From Chromatiaceae bacterium (GTDB taxonomy: Bacteria > Pseudomonadota > Gammaproteobacteria > Chromatiales > Chromatiaceae): 64,000 nucleotides of DNA. Below, piece after piece: positions 28,024 to 37,450 of the stretch. The first letter of the stretch is position 1. Every line of letters starts with the position of its first letter. The translations under genes and the position numbers were made by a program. The stretch lies in assembly GCA_024235215.1 (NCBI GenBank), contig JACKMU010000001.1:744001-808000 (forward strand). Reading direction: 5' to 3'. Under the pieces are notes generated by a model. That model was not told the DNA's origin, did no database searches, and saw only the letters and a list, made by a program, of their open reading frames with translations.

Positions 28024-28761
28024 TCAAGCGTGAGAGCACTCCAACCACTGCTGCAGATCTTCGGAACCGCCGATACGCTCACCGTTGATATAGATCTGCG
28101 GCACCGTCTCCGCTGCAGCCACCGCTCGCAGGGTGCGGTCAGTGTAGTCACGGTTGAGCACCAGCTCCTCAAATGCCAGACCCGCTTCTTCCAGCATCTG
28201 TTTCGCTTTGGCACAGAACGGACATCCGGGTCGGGAAAAAACGGTGATATCCTTTGGCATCTCCGCCTCCGGGGCCAGATAGCGGAGCAATGTATCCGCA
28301 TCCGAAACGTCAAACGGATCACCGGGCACTTCCGCTTCAATGAACATCTTCTCCACCACCCCATCCTGCACCAGCATGGAGTAACGCCAGGAGCGTTTAC
28401 CAAAACCGAGATCGCCCTTGTCCACCAGCATACCCATGCCTGCGGTGAATTCTCCGTTACCGTCCGGGATAAAGGTAATAGCGTCGGCGCGCTGTTCTTC
28501 CTTCCACTGATTCATCACGAAGGTGTCATTCACCGACATGCAGATGATCTCGTCCACGCCTAGTTTCTTGAATACCGGAGCCAACTGGTTGTAGCGCGGT
28601 ACATGCGATGATGAACAGGTTGGGGTAAACGCCCCGGGAAGTGAAAACAGGATCACCCGCTTGCCGGCAAACAGCAGCTCGCTGTCGATGTTGACCCACT
28701 CGTGGCCCTCGCGCAGATGAAAAACGACCTGGGGAACCCGACTGCCTTCTTTTGAAACCAT
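28024..28761 (-). CDS. Peroxiredoxin-glutaredoxin fusion (Prx5-Grx hybrid)
   Basis: 245 residues from the ATG at 28761 (MVSKEGSRVPQ), with GAGGA seven to eight bases upstream; the frame begins five codons earlier at 28779. The N-terminal 165 residues are a Prx5-type peroxiredoxin with peroxidatic cysteine in PGAFTPTCSSSHVP. The C-terminal 75 residues are a glutaredoxin with active site RPGCPFCAKAK. Such hybrids reduce peroxides using glutathione. gor follows and oxyR is divergent, which gives a complete peroxide-response unit. I found no clean four-part OxyR box in the 202-base divergent spacer. Confidence 0.95.
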   Translation of the reverse strand: MVSKEGSRVPQVVFHLREGHEWVNIDSELLFAGKRVILFSLPGAFTPTCSSSHVPRYNQLAPVFKKLGVDEIICMSVNDTFVMNQWKEEQRADAITFIPDGNGEFTAGMGMLVDKGDLGFGKRSWRYSMLVQDGVVEKMFIEAEVPGDPFDVSDADTLLRYLAPEAEMPKDITVFSRPGCPFCAKAKQMLEEAGLAFEELVLNRDYTDRTLRAVAAAETVPQIYINGERIGGSEDLQQWLECSHA

Positions 28762-28963
28762 GACTATTTCCTCTATCAAAATGTTCGTAACATACTATTA
28801 AATCGATTGCTTACAGCAGACTAGGTCGCTTTTTCGGCGCCTGCTCATTGCCGACCTTGAGAAAATATTAAGGGTAAATATAATTTAGATAAAATAGAAT
28901 AATTAGAAAACTACATTCGTTTTTATAGATCAATATACGGCAGATTAACTGGAACCAGGAGAG

Positions 28964-29884
28964 ATGAACTTACCCACAGTCAAACAGCTCCGCTACTATG
29001 TGGCACTGGAGGAGAAGGAACACTTTGGTCGCGCAGCCGAGACTTGTTTCGTCTCCCAGTCCGCATTTAGCGTTGCCATTCGTGAACTTGAAACGCTGGT
29101 CGAAACCCAGTTGGTGGATCGCACCAACCGCAATGTCACCATCACCGCAGTAGGGCGGGAAGTGGCGGCACAGGCCAGACTGGTACTGAAGGATCTGGAG
29201 ACGCTGACAGAGATTGCCCGGGGAAACCGGGCTCCACTCTCAGGAAAACTGCAGCTCGGTGTGATTCCAACCATCGCACCGTTCTTGTTGCCGAAGGTAC
29301 TGCCGACGCTACGCCAGTGCTTCCCAGCAATGGAACTCTATCTGCGCGAGGAGACTACGCATCGCATCTATCAAAAGCTGATGGATGGTGAGTTAGATCT
29401 GATTCTGCTGGCACTGCCCTACGAGCTGAGAAATATCGAGAGCATGACTCTCTTCCACGACCGCTTTCGGCTCGCCTGTCACCGATCCACCCGATTGATC
29501 GACCCGTACCACTACCGCCACGAGGATCTGAACAGTGAAACCATTCTATTGCTGGAGGATGGTCACTGTCTGCGCGATCACGCCCTATCAGCCTGCCGCA
29601 TCCGCGGACTCGACAAAGTGAGCCGTTTTTCCGCCAGCAGTCTGCTGACGCTGATCGAGATGGTCGATGCCGATCTGGGAATCACCTTCCTGCCGGAGAT
29701 CGCCATGGGGTCACCCATGCTGACCGGTACCGGAGTGATCACTGTTCCATTGGAGGGGGAGGGATACCGGCAGATTGCTTTGGCCTGGCGTCAAGGCAGC
29801 GCCAGAGCGGATGAGTTCAGACAGCTGGGGAAATTTATCAGTTCAACTTGGGAAATGTTGACCGGGAAGGAGGAGCAATCCTGA
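28964..29884 (+). CDS. oxyR: Hydrogen peroxide-sensing LysR-type regulator OxyR
   Basis: 306 residues. The N-terminal helix-turn-helix (FGRAAETCFVSQSAFSVAIRELE) is of LysR type. The redox-sensing cysteines are both conserved in the segment EDGHCLRDHALSAC, which matches the known OxyR disulfide loop. GGAG precedes the ATG. It is divergent from the peroxiredoxin-glutaredoxin gene, the usual arrangement for a regulator and its target. Confidence 0.95.
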   Translation: MNLPTVKQLRYYVALEEKEHFGRAAETCFVSQSAFSVAIRELETLVETQLVDRTNRNVTITAVGREVAAQARLVLKDLETLTEIARGNRAPLSGKLQLGVIPTIAPFLLPKVLPTLRQCFPAMELYLREETTHRIYQKLMDGELDLILLALPYELRNIESMTLFHDRFRLACHRSTRLIDPYHYRHEDLNSETILLLEDGHCLRDHALSACRIRGLDKVSRFSASSLLTLIEMVDADLGITFLPEIAMGSPMLTGTGVITVPLEGEGYRQIALAWRQGSARADEFRQLGKFISSTWEMLTGKEEQS

Positions 29885-30021
29885 CTGCTCGCGACCACCC
29901 CGACCGCCTGCTGCCTCTGAAGGAACCGGCCCCCTTCACTGCCACCCTGTTGCCGATGTACCGGAGCGGGATCTGCCGTTAATCGCTAAGTTGTTGGTAC
30001 CAATTATTTTTTCCAGGAAAC

Positions 30022-30048
30022 GGGCACCTCGAAACCGCCGAGGTGCCC
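30022..30048. terminator. Perfect hairpin between oxyR and the first pit gene
   Basis: GGGCACCTCG pairs with CGAGGTGCCC (10 bp, 7-base loop) in the gap between the convergent oxyR and pit genes. Only GTTTCC follows on the minus strand, and no T-run follows on the plus strand, so it could terminate either gene but is not a textbook terminator. Confidence 0.5.
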
Positions 30049-30058
30049 AGTGAGACCC

Positions 30059-31324
30059 TTACAGAAAGATACCTCTCAGGACATAGTAAAAGATCGCAGC
30101 AAGCACCGCTCCCACCGGCACGGTAATGAACCAGGAGAGCACGATACCGCCGATCACCTTCATGTCGATGGCACCAAGGCCACGCGCAAAGCCGACGCCC
30201 ATCACTGCACCTACTGCGATATGGGTGGTAGACACCGGCAGTCCCAGACCAGATGCCAACACCACCACAGATGCTGCGGAGAGCGTTGCCGCATAGCCTC
30301 TGGTCGGTGTCAGTTCGGTAATCTTGGTGCCGATGGTCTGCATCACCTTATAGCCATAGGTGGCCAAACCGATCACGATGCCGATACCACCCAGGAACAG
30401 CATCCAGGGGGCCACCGGCGATTTGGCAGCAACCACGCCGCCGCTGTTGATCAGGTTGATCACCGCCGCCATCGGACCGATACCATTGGCGACGTCGTTG
30501 GAACCATGCGCAAATGCCATCGCGGCACCAGTGAAGATCATCATCGGAACAAACAACTTCTCGACGCTGCCAAAGCGAAAATCCTTATCCTTGCTGGTGT
30601 CGATTTTGACTTTGTTCATCATCATCTTACCGACAACGGCCAGAATCACACCGACAATCACCGCCAGTATATTGCCCTCCAGCGTGGAGAGATGCAGACC
30701 GACGTGTTTCAGTCCCTTGGTCAGCGTCACCAGCGCCACGATCCAACCCACCAGAAAGGCATAGGCGGGACCCCATTTCTTGGCCTGATCGATCGGCTTC
30801 TCGGCATTCAGGATCAGCTTCTGAATACTGATCATGAGCAGCAGACCGATGATGCCTCCCAACACCGGCGAGACGAACCAACTGGCGACGATCTCGCCCA
30901 GCTTGTCCCACTTCACCGCGTCCACACCCATCGCTGCTACACCGATACCGACAACGGCACCGACAATGGTGTGGGTGGTCGATACCGGCCATCCTCGTGC
31001 CGTGGCGACCATGAGCCAGATGCCCGCCGCCAACAGCGCCCCCAACATACCCATCACCAGCAGTTCGGGTACCGGCTCGAACAGTTTGCCGTCGATAATG
31101 CCCTTGGAGATGGTGGAGGCGACGCCGCCGCCGGCCAGATAGGCACCACAAAACTCCATCACCGCGGCGACGATGATCGCCTGTTTCACGGTGATCGCAC
31201 CAGAACCCACCGAAGTGCCCATCGCGTTGGCCACATCGTTGGCGCCAATACCCCAGGTCATATAGAGACCGAATACGATGGCTAAAAAGAGAAAAACTGT
31301 GCCGTTTTGAGCAATAATTTCCAT
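30059..31324 (-). CDS. pit: Inorganic phosphate transporter, PiT family (copy 1)
   Basis: 421 residues, all membrane, starting MEIIAQNGTVFLFLAIVFGLY. Both PiT signature repeats are visible: GANDVANAMGTSVGSGAI near residue 27 and AHGSNDVANGIGPMAAV in the second half, with paired STTHT/STTHI motifs. It is a low-affinity, probably H+/Na+-coupled phosphate carrier in the inner membrane. The DUF47 gene at 31373 lies 48 bases upstream, which is the standard pairing. A second, equally long copy is at 49555-50820. Confidence 0.96.
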   Translation of the reverse strand: MEIIAQNGTVFLFLAIVFGLYMTWGIGANDVANAMGTSVGSGAITVKQAIIVAAVMEFCGAYLAGGGVASTISKGIIDGKLFEPVPELLVMGMLGALLAAGIWLMVATARGWPVSTTHTIVGAVVGIGVAAMGVDAVKWDKLGEIVASWFVSPVLGGIIGLLLMISIQKLILNAEKPIDQAKKWGPAYAFLVGWIVALVTLTKGLKHVGLHLSTLEGNILAVIVGVILAVVGKMMMNKVKIDTSKDKDFRFGSVEKLFVPMMIFTGAAMAFAHGSNDVANGIGPMAAVINLINSGGVVAAKSPVAPWMLFLGGIGIVIGLATYGYKVMQTIGTKITELTPTRGYAATLSAASVVVLASGLGLPVSTTHIAVGAVMGVGFARGLGAIDMKVIGGIVLSWFITVPVGAVLAAIFYYVLRGIFL

Positions 31325-31372
31325 CTGAATTACCTAGTTATTAGAGTTGAACCGAAGGCCATGCTTCCAGAA

Positions 31373-32053
31373 TCATCGGGCGACGAGCAGCAACAGACGA
31401 TTGCCCACCTTTTCGGAATAATCCGCCAGGTCACCGATCCACTGAATCAGCTGATACCAGAGCATGACCGATACCGGGCTCATACTCCCCTCCTGGGCAA
31501 ACAGCTTGCGGGTAAGACTCATCCCCATACTGTCGGTCTCCTGCTCGATCTCACTCAGGGTTGCTACCATCGCCTCTACCTGATCCACCTCGCGGCCAAT
31601 AAAACCGACCGCCACCAGTTCGTCCAGCTCCTCGATCAGCTTCAATGCATGTGCATTGGTGTCCTGACAACGCGCGACCAATGCCAGCAGCGGTTCGGCC
31701 ATCCCCGCGGGCACCTCCATCGGACGCTCAACCAACAGGCCGGCAATATCCTGGGCGGTATCGGCGACCGAGTCCTGAAGGTTCAGCAGTTCCAACAGAT
31801 CGCGCCGATCGACCGGCAGGAAGAAACTTTTCGGCAGGTGATGTCGCAGTGAGTTCTTGAGTTGATCGGCCTCTTCCTCTTTGGCGAAGATCTTCTGTTT
31901 TTGTGCTTCTAGCGCGTCGGACTGATTATCTACCAGCGCCTGAAACAGGCCTGGCACCTCAGCTACGCATTGATTCACGATGCGCATGTGCTCCTGCATC
32001 GCTTTGAACGGTGATTTTCCGAACAGTGCGGAAATGGGGTTCTTAGATACCAT
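31373..32053 (-). CDS. DUF47/PhoU-like phosphate transport regulator (copy 1)
   Basis: 226 residues from the ATG at 32053 (MVSKNPISALFG), preceded by GGAG at six bases. The all-helical fold with acidic metal-binding segments (FAKEEEADQLKN, EIEQETDSMG) matches the DUF47 family related to PhoU. These cytoplasmic proteins partner and are thought to control PiT transporters, and here pit follows directly. The paralogue at 48771-49451 has identical length and order of motifs. A PHO-box-like site lies about 196 bases upstream. Confidence 0.92.
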   Translation of the reverse strand: MVSKNPISALFGKSPFKAMQEHMRIVNQCVAEVPGLFQALVDNQSDALEAQKQKIFAKEEEADQLKNSLRHHLPKSFFLPVDRRDLLELLNLQDSVADTAQDIAGLLVERPMEVPAGMAEPLLALVARCQDTNAHALKLIEELDELVAVGFIGREVDQVEAMVATLSEIEQETDSMGMSLTRKLFAQEGSMSPVSVMLWYQLIQWIGDLADYSEKVGNRLLLLVAR

Positions 32054-32719
32054 TGAAATCTCCAGCAACCTGGGGCCAAAAGGTTCAAATACACAAACTC
32101 GCCCTGCGGCTTAGAGATGTCCTCGATCCGCGCCATTGCGGCTCAGATTTTGGCACCCCTTGGTCATTTCCAGGGCACCGGTATCCTTTGCACTAAGGGT
32201 ATAAAACCCCTTCGATAGGAGGACTAAGTAGCATTAGATTTCACCTTTGTTACAACATCGTGACAGCGGAAAAATATTTTTTGCAGCTCAAAAAAAGTTC
32301 TCTGCATTCATAATTATTTTTTTTATATCAATAAGTTATATTATATTCCCCAAAGCGGATGCGCTGCGAATCCGGAGGAGGGCGGAGAACGTGCGTTCTG
32401 TCGGTAAGCACCTGATAAGGGATTCAACCCTTTGGCATGGTGGAGATTGAGCGTACCAGCACACGGCAATATGGATCAGGCCTCTCTCTGCCTGAACCTG
32501 AATTCAATGATCCGCACAAACCCCTCTCTGATGCACGGATAGTTGGCAGGATTAATGGTCAGTCGCTCGTCAATAACGCAACTGACACCAACATGGGGCG
32601 AGAGGAGAAGCTGCCGGAAAACTGACAGTTTGAGTGAGCTGCCACAGGTTCAGCTTTGCTCTGCCGGCAGCAGGCGACTTTACTTACGGGCAATAAAGAT
32701 CTCGGCCGGGAGCGGTACG
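32054..32719. other. 666-base intergenic region upstream of the DUF47-pit unit
   Basis: Holds the PHO-box-like site at 32249-32266 and a very AT-rich stretch at 32271-32355. Beyond that, no recognisable gene or RNA; short plus-strand frames lack signals. Confidence 0.5.
32249..32266 (-). promoter_or_regulatory. PHO-box-like site upstream of DUF47-pit copy 1
   Basis: On the minus strand the sequence is CTGTCACGATGTTGTAAC: two 7-base direct repeats (CTGTCAC, TTGTAAC) separated by 4 bases, the 11-bp period that PhoB recognises. It lies 196 bases upstream of the DUF47 start and reads toward it. Confidence 0.6.
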
Positions 32720-33586
32720 CTACTCGATATTCTGAATCTGCTCGCGCATCTGTTCGATCAGCACTTTCATCTCCACCCCGGCGCGGGTGATCTCGACATC
32801 GTTGGACTTGGATGTCAGCGTGTTCGCCTCTCGGTTGAGTTCCTGCATCAGAAAATCGAGACGCCGGCCAATCGGCCCACTCCGCTTAACCACCGCTTCG
32901 ACCTCGGCGATATGCGCATTCAGCCGGTCCATCTCCTCATCCACATCCAGTTTCTGCGCCAGCAGTGCAATCTCCTGCTCCAGACGGATGGGATCCAGCT
33001 CTGCAAGCAGCTCGTTCAAGCGGGCACGCAGACGGTCACGTACCGACTCCAGAATGACCGGCATGAGTTGGGTGACTCTCGTCACCTGCTGACGCAACGC
33101 GGTGCAGCGCTGGATAATCAACTCCGCCAATTGAGCGCCCTCACGTTTACGCGCATCGACCAGGGCCTTGATCGCCTGTTCAAGAGTGTTGGTGGCACGC
33201 TTCTGCAGCGGCGTCAGATCCCGCTCCTCGAGTTCCAGCACCCCCGGCCAGCGCAGAATATCCATCGATCCCACCGATGTGGAGTCGTGCAGCATCTTGC
33301 CCACATCAGCGGCGGAATCGATAATCCGACGCGCCAGCCGCAGATTCACCCTCACATCCGCCACCGCATCGCCAGCCGGTTTGTAACGCAGCGAACAGTC
33401 CACTTTTCCACGTGCGAGCCGTTTCGCCAACGACTCGCGTACCATCGGTTCCAGTACCCGCAACTCTTCGGGAAGACGCACCGATATTTCGAGGAAACGA
33501 TGGTTGACCGAGCGGATCTCCCAAGTCAACTCACCGTCGTTCTCTACATCCTGAACGCGCGCAAATGCGGTCATACTGGAGGTCAT
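32720..33586 (-). CDS. yicC: YicC family endoribonuclease-like protein
   Basis: 288 residues from the ATG at 33586 (MTSSMTAFARV), matching the usual YicC length of 287; the frame extends upstream to 33673. Family hallmarks are the MTAFA start, EIRSVNHRFLEISVRLPEELR and the C-terminal GRRLDFLMQELNREANTL. YicC proteins are reported to act in RNA cleavage or turnover. It is divergent from the kinase gene at 33698. Confidence 0.95.
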   Translation of the reverse strand: MTSSMTAFARVQDVENDGELTWEIRSVNHRFLEISVRLPEELRVLEPMVRESLAKRLARGKVDCSLRYKPAGDAVADVRVNLRLARRIIDSAADVGKMLHDSTSVGSMDILRWPGVLELEERDLTPLQKRATNTLEQAIKALVDARKREGAQLAELIIQRCTALRQQVTRVTQLMPVILESVRDRLRARLNELLAELDPIRLEQEIALLAQKLDVDEEMDRLNAHIAEVEAVVKRSGPIGRRLDFLMQELNREANTLTSKSNDVEITRAGVEMKVLIEQMREQIQNIE

Positions 33587-33697
33587 AACTGAAGCACCTG
33601 CAAATTCTGCGGACCCGGTTCCAATGGAACCATTCAATCTGTGTATCATAATGCGCTCAACATCACCTTGCACCTAATACCGGGCAATTAATCGATT

Positions 33698-34603
33698 ATG
33701 CGGGAAACCCGAGAAAGCCTGCCGCCGGGTACCACTGTCGACTGTTACTCGATCATCAAACGGGTCGGAAGCGGTGGTTTCAGCCTGATTTACCTGGCTG
33801 AGGATGAAGATAATCAGGAGCGGGTGATCCTGAAGGAGTACCTGCCCAGAACCCTGGCGCAAAGATCCGGCTCAATGCGTGTTGAGGTCGCCGCCTCAGC
33901 CACCCGGGAGCAGTTCGAACGCGGTCGCAAACTCTTCTTCCAGGAGGCCAAAGCGCTCGCCAGCCTGCACCATCCCAACATCGTCAACGTGCGTACTTTT
34001 TTTCTCGCCAACAACACCGCTTACCTGGTGATGGATTACGAACAGGGACGAAATCTGGCGAGTTACATCAAACGTCACAATGGCAGACTGAGCCTGAAGC
34101 TGCTTCTGACCATCTTCCCGGCAATTCTGGATGCGCTCAGTCTGGTCCATGCTGAGAATCAGATTCACCTGGATATCAAGCCCAGCAACATCCATTTACG
34201 TTCAGGTGGCAGGCCACTGTTGCTCGATTTCGGCGCCATTCATCAACAGGCAACCAGCCGAAGAGGAACGTTGGCACAGGTGATTACACCCGGTTTCTCG
34301 CCAGTGGAGCAATACTACTCATCCGGTTATGTCGGACCCTGGAGCGACGTCTATGCGATTGGCGCCACGATGCGCGCCTGTATCGATGGTAAGTCACCGC
34401 CTTCTGCGATCGAGCGGCATGCCAATGACAGAATGCGACCAGCAGTCCTCGAGTTTAAGCGCCACTACCCAAAATATCTGCTCGAGATCGTTGATTGGGC
34501 GATGGAAGTCGATCCACTACTGCGCCCTCAGGGTGCCGCTGAGTTGCGGGAAGCACTTCTCCAGGGGGAAGGCCGCCCGTTGACTGACAGTAGCACTACC
34601 TGA
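33698..34603 (+). CDS. Eukaryotic-type serine/threonine protein kinase
   Basis: 301 residues, no transmembrane segment. Kinase motifs in order: glycine loop GSGGFSLIY near residue 26, lysine in VILKEYL, catalytic loop HLDIKPSN near 159, DFG in LLDFGA, and a P+1-like segment GFSPVEQYYSS. The catalytic loop has HLD in place of HRD, which occurs in non-RD bacterial kinases. It sits between yicC and rph. The substrate is unknown. Confidence 0.9.
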   Translation: MRETRESLPPGTTVDCYSIIKRVGSGGFSLIYLAEDEDNQERVILKEYLPRTLAQRSGSMRVEVAASATREQFERGRKLFFQEAKALASLHHPNIVNVRTFFLANNTAYLVMDYEQGRNLASYIKRHNGRLSLKLLLTIFPAILDALSLVHAENQIHLDIKPSNIHLRSGGRPLLLDFGAIHQQATSRRGTLAQVITPGFSPVEQYYSSGYVGPWSDVYAIGATMRACIDGKSPPSAIERHANDRMRPAVLEFKRHYPKYLLEIVDWAMEVDPLLRPQGAAELREALLQGEGRPLTDSSTT

Positions 34604-34865
34604 TCCTTGAGCTCAAGAACGATCCGACACAACTGATCGCGAGGTATTCCGCAACATCAGATCGCTCCAACCGGGAGATCGGCACGCCTCCGCTCAACGG
34701 AACGGCAAGTTGAAATGTATGGCTAGCAGTCGGTAGAGCAAGCTCCCGGAAACATATATGATGCGACGCTCCCGGTGATAGATTGGTGGTGCCTCGAAAT
34801 TCGGGGCTACACCGTGACCCGACATTTCATCGCACCTTCGTCAACGCAGCAGAACAGGAGCAGTC

Positions 34866-35582
34866 ATGAGACCCAGCGGACGTAATCCCGACCAGATGCG
34901 AGACCTGAGCTTCACCCGAAATTACACCATGCACGCAGAAGGTTCAGTGCTGGTTAGCTGTGGTAACACCAGGATAATTTGTAACGCCAGTATCGAGGAG
35001 CGAGTACCTCGCTTTCTCAAGGGGATGGGCCGCGGCTGGGTTACGGCAGAGTACGGCATGCTGCCCCGTTCCACGAGTGAGCGCATGGGGCGTGAGGCGG
35101 CCCGCGGAAAACAGGGAGGACGCACGCTTGAGATACAGCGGCTTATTGGCCGTGCACTACGTGCTGCAATCGATCTGGATGCACTGGGTGAGCGCACGCT
35201 TACGCTCGATTGTGACGTGATCCAGGCTGACGGCGGCACACGCACCGCATCCATATCCGGCGCTTACATTGCGCTATCTGATGCGATCGACCGGCTCTTG
35301 GCTGATGGCCGCATCGCGCGCAATCCGCTGCATGGCCAGATCGCTTCGGTATCCGTGGGTATTTACAACGGCGTACCCGTACTTGACCTGGACTATGCCG
35401 AGGACTCCAACGCGGAGACCGACATGAACATTGTAATGAATGAGGCCGGGGCCTTCATCGAGGTTCAGGGGACCGCCGAAGGGCACGCCTTCCACCTGCA
35501 TGAACTGCAGCAGATGCTGACACTCGCAGAGCAGGGTATCCGGGAGATCATGGCCTGCCAGCGGGAGGCGTTGCAGCGCTGA
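34866..35582 (+). CDS. rph: Ribonuclease PH
   Basis: 238 residues, the standard length. It trims tRNA 3' ends with phosphate as co-substrate. The MRPSGRNPDQMRD start, GMGRGWVTAEYGMLPRST and CDVIQADGGTRTASISGAY are diagnostic. AGGAG lies about 7 bases before the ATG. In many relatives rdgB follows directly; here the ccm operon on the other strand lies between rph and rdgB. Confidence 0.97.
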   Translation: MRPSGRNPDQMRDLSFTRNYTMHAEGSVLVSCGNTRIICNASIEERVPRFLKGMGRGWVTAEYGMLPRSTSERMGREAARGKQGGRTLEIQRLIGRALRAAIDLDALGERTLTLDCDVIQADGGTRTASISGAYIALSDAIDRLLADGRIARNPLHGQIASVSVGIYNGVPVLDLDYAEDSNAETDMNIVMNEAGAFIEVQGTAEGHAFHLHELQQMLTLAEQGIREIMACQREALQR

Positions 35583-35738
35583 TATGGCACAAGCCGGCCG
35601 TGAGCCAACGGCTTTCCGCCAGCGGAGATGGTAGCGCGTAGCTAATTCTTCGGCAGACCAAAAGTGTGATCGCCAGCCGTATCTCAGGGAGTGGAAATTT
35701 CGACGAAACAGGTTTTGGGCTGCGCTCCGGTGCGCAGT

Positions 35739-36998
35739 TCAGGGAACGATCTTATTGATCACGATATCGACAACCGTCTGGGCAGTGACATTGACTGGTG
35801 CAACCTCCCCCTGGAGATCTCCACTCTGGGGTATCGGGCCACCCGCACGTGACACCCGGGCGCCCACCAGAACCTGCTCGAAATTGGAGATTTTCATATT
35901 CGGCAGCATCGCTCCAGAGTCGTCCAAAACCAGCTCCAACGGCAGCTCCTTGACCTGATGGCGGGCCGCCGCCAGCGGCATTTTGGGGCCCTGTAGCGCC
36001 CTGGCATAGATGAATACCGTGTCATCAGGTGTCACCCGCTCGCTCAATTCGGGCGCGAGCGCCACCCTGACGGAGACACCCCTGGCGGGTGCCGCCGACT
36101 GTTCAACCGATGTCGCGGTTGCCACCGCCGTCACTCCCGGCGAGTCCAATCGAACACGCTCTCTGGCTCTGGAGATTAATAGCGCGATGCGCTCACTGGC
36201 CTGTGCGTCATCCGCTATCAGCGGCGCCAACCGCTCCCAATATGAGATCGCCAGTGGGAAATTTTCATGTTGCTCCTCAACCATGCCTGCCAACCAAAGC
36301 GCAGTGGTATCCTGCGGTACCAACTGGACCGCCTTTCTGATCAACTCAGCGGGTTTGCCAAGCATATTCCCCTGAGCGTGCATCGCCAGCGCGTCGGCCC
36401 ACGCAAGCAACACCGCCGGCTCATCCCCAACCAGCTTGTGCACATTTTGAAATGCTGTAGCGGCACCGGCATAATCCTTTAGCGCCATGCTGGTGCGTCC
36501 GAGCAGATACCACCCCTCGCTATCATCCGGATTCTGCTTCAGGCGCTCGACCAGTTTGCCCATCATCTGCTCAACTGAAGGGAGACCTTGTTCTCCATGC
36601 GCACTGCTCAGCGCGGGGTTTCTCGGCGCCACCAATTCGGGCGTACCCAGGAAGGTGTAAAGTCCCAGCGTCAGGGCAGGCACAAAGAGCGCGACTACTA
36701 TCATAGCCATCGCCCCCCCCTTGCCGGAAGGTGCAGCAACTGCGTGCTCCTCGACGGTCTGATCCAGATCCTGCAGCAGTGAGCGCTCCAACTCATTTCG
36801 TGCCTGCTCGAACTGCTCCTGACTCAATGAACCCCGATCTCGCTCGGATTCGAGTTCCACCAGCCGCTCCCGGGCAATGACCACGTTCTGTTGATCCCGG
36901 TCGAGCGTATTCGACTGGCGATTACGCAGCAATGATGGCGCAAGCAACGCCAAGGCGACCAAAATCATGGCCGCTGTGATTATCCAGAAAAGCATCAT
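35739..36998 (-). CDS. ccmI: Cytochrome c biogenesis protein CcmI
   Basis: 419 residues from the ATG at 36998 (MMLFWIITAAM), which overlaps the ccmH stop in ATGATG. It is an apocytochrome chaperone of system I. The N-terminal part has two membrane segments with a leucine-zipper-like loop (ERDRGSLSQEQFEQARNELE). A TPR domain follows from about residue 140 (NPDDSEGWYLLGRTSMALKD), and a C-terminal periplasmic domain completes the fused CcmI (CycH) form. It is the last gene of the ccm operon. Confidence 0.92.
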   Translation of the reverse strand: MMLFWIITAAMILVALALLAPSLLRNRQSNTLDRDQQNVVIARERLVELESERDRGSLSQEQFEQARNELERSLLQDLDQTVEEHAVAAPSGKGGAMAMIVVALFVPALTLGLYTFLGTPELVAPRNPALSSAHGEQGLPSVEQMMGKLVERLKQNPDDSEGWYLLGRTSMALKDYAGAATAFQNVHKLVGDEPAVLLAWADALAMHAQGNMLGKPAELIRKAVQLVPQDTTALWLAGMVEEQHENFPLAISYWERLAPLIADDAQASERIALLISRARERVRLDSPGVTAVATATSVEQSAAPARGVSVRVALAPELSERVTPDDTVFIYARALQGPKMPLAAARHQVKELPLELVLDDSGAMLPNMKISNFEQVLVGARVSRAGGPIPQSGDLQGEVAPVNVTAQTVVDIVINKIVP

Positions 36999-37450
36999 GT
37001 CTGTTGATCGTCGAGCAGCTTCCGGGCGCGTTCGTGATCCGCTGCAGTTAGAGACTCGGCTCGCTCTGCCGCACGCCGCCGGATGAAAAGTAAGAGTATC
37101 AGCACGGTAATGCCGAGAATGATAAAAGGACCGAACCAAAGCATCAGCGTTGATCGCTGAAACGGAGGACGATAGAGCACAAACTCACCGTAGCGCTCCA
37201 CCATGAAGGTGATTACCTGCTCATCTGTTTCGCCGCGAACGATCATCTCGTAGGTGATACGCCGCATATCTTCAGCCAGTTCGGCATTGGAGTCGGCCAG
37301 ATTCTGGTTCTGACAAACCAGACAGCGCAGTTCCTCAATCAACCGTTTATAGCGCGCTTCCTTGGCTGGGTCATCGAACTGGTAAACCTCGACCCGTGCC
37401 ATCAGCAACACTGGAAAGAGCAGTAGCAGTAACCAACCGAGCGGCCTCAT
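36995..37450 (-). CDS. ccmH: Cytochrome c biogenesis protein CcmH
   Basis: 151 residues from the ATG at 37450 (MRPLGWLLLLL), which overlaps the ccmG stop in TGATG. It reduces apocytochrome haem-motif cysteines in the periplasm. A signal peptide is followed by the redox motif LRCLVCQNQNLADSNAELA, and a C-terminal membrane anchor (FIILGITVLILLLFI) is present. Confidence 0.95.
   Translation of the reverse strand: MRPLGWLLLLLFPVLLMARVEVYQFDDPAKEARYKRLIEELRCLVCQNQNLADSNAELAEDMRRITYEMIVRGETDEQVITFMVERYGEFVLYRPPFQRSTLMLWFGPFIILGITVLILLLFIRRRAAERAESLTAADHERARKLLDDQQT

Noticed and set aside
27936..28403. N-terminal extension of the glutathione reductase frame
   Set aside because: Overlaps the peroxiredoxin-glutaredoxin gene, is unlike the family, and a good ribosome binding site precedes 27935.
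28762..28963. OxyR binding site between the peroxiredoxin and oxyR genes
   Set aside because: ATAG elements occur at 28894 and 28925, but the CTAT partners at 11-bp intervals are missing.
30050..31285. 411-codon open frame on the plus strand, His/Asp-rich
   Set aside because: Exact antisense of the first pit gene; the composition is that of a mirror frame and no family is visible.
32543..33592. 349-codon plus-strand frame
   Set aside because: Antisense to yicC.
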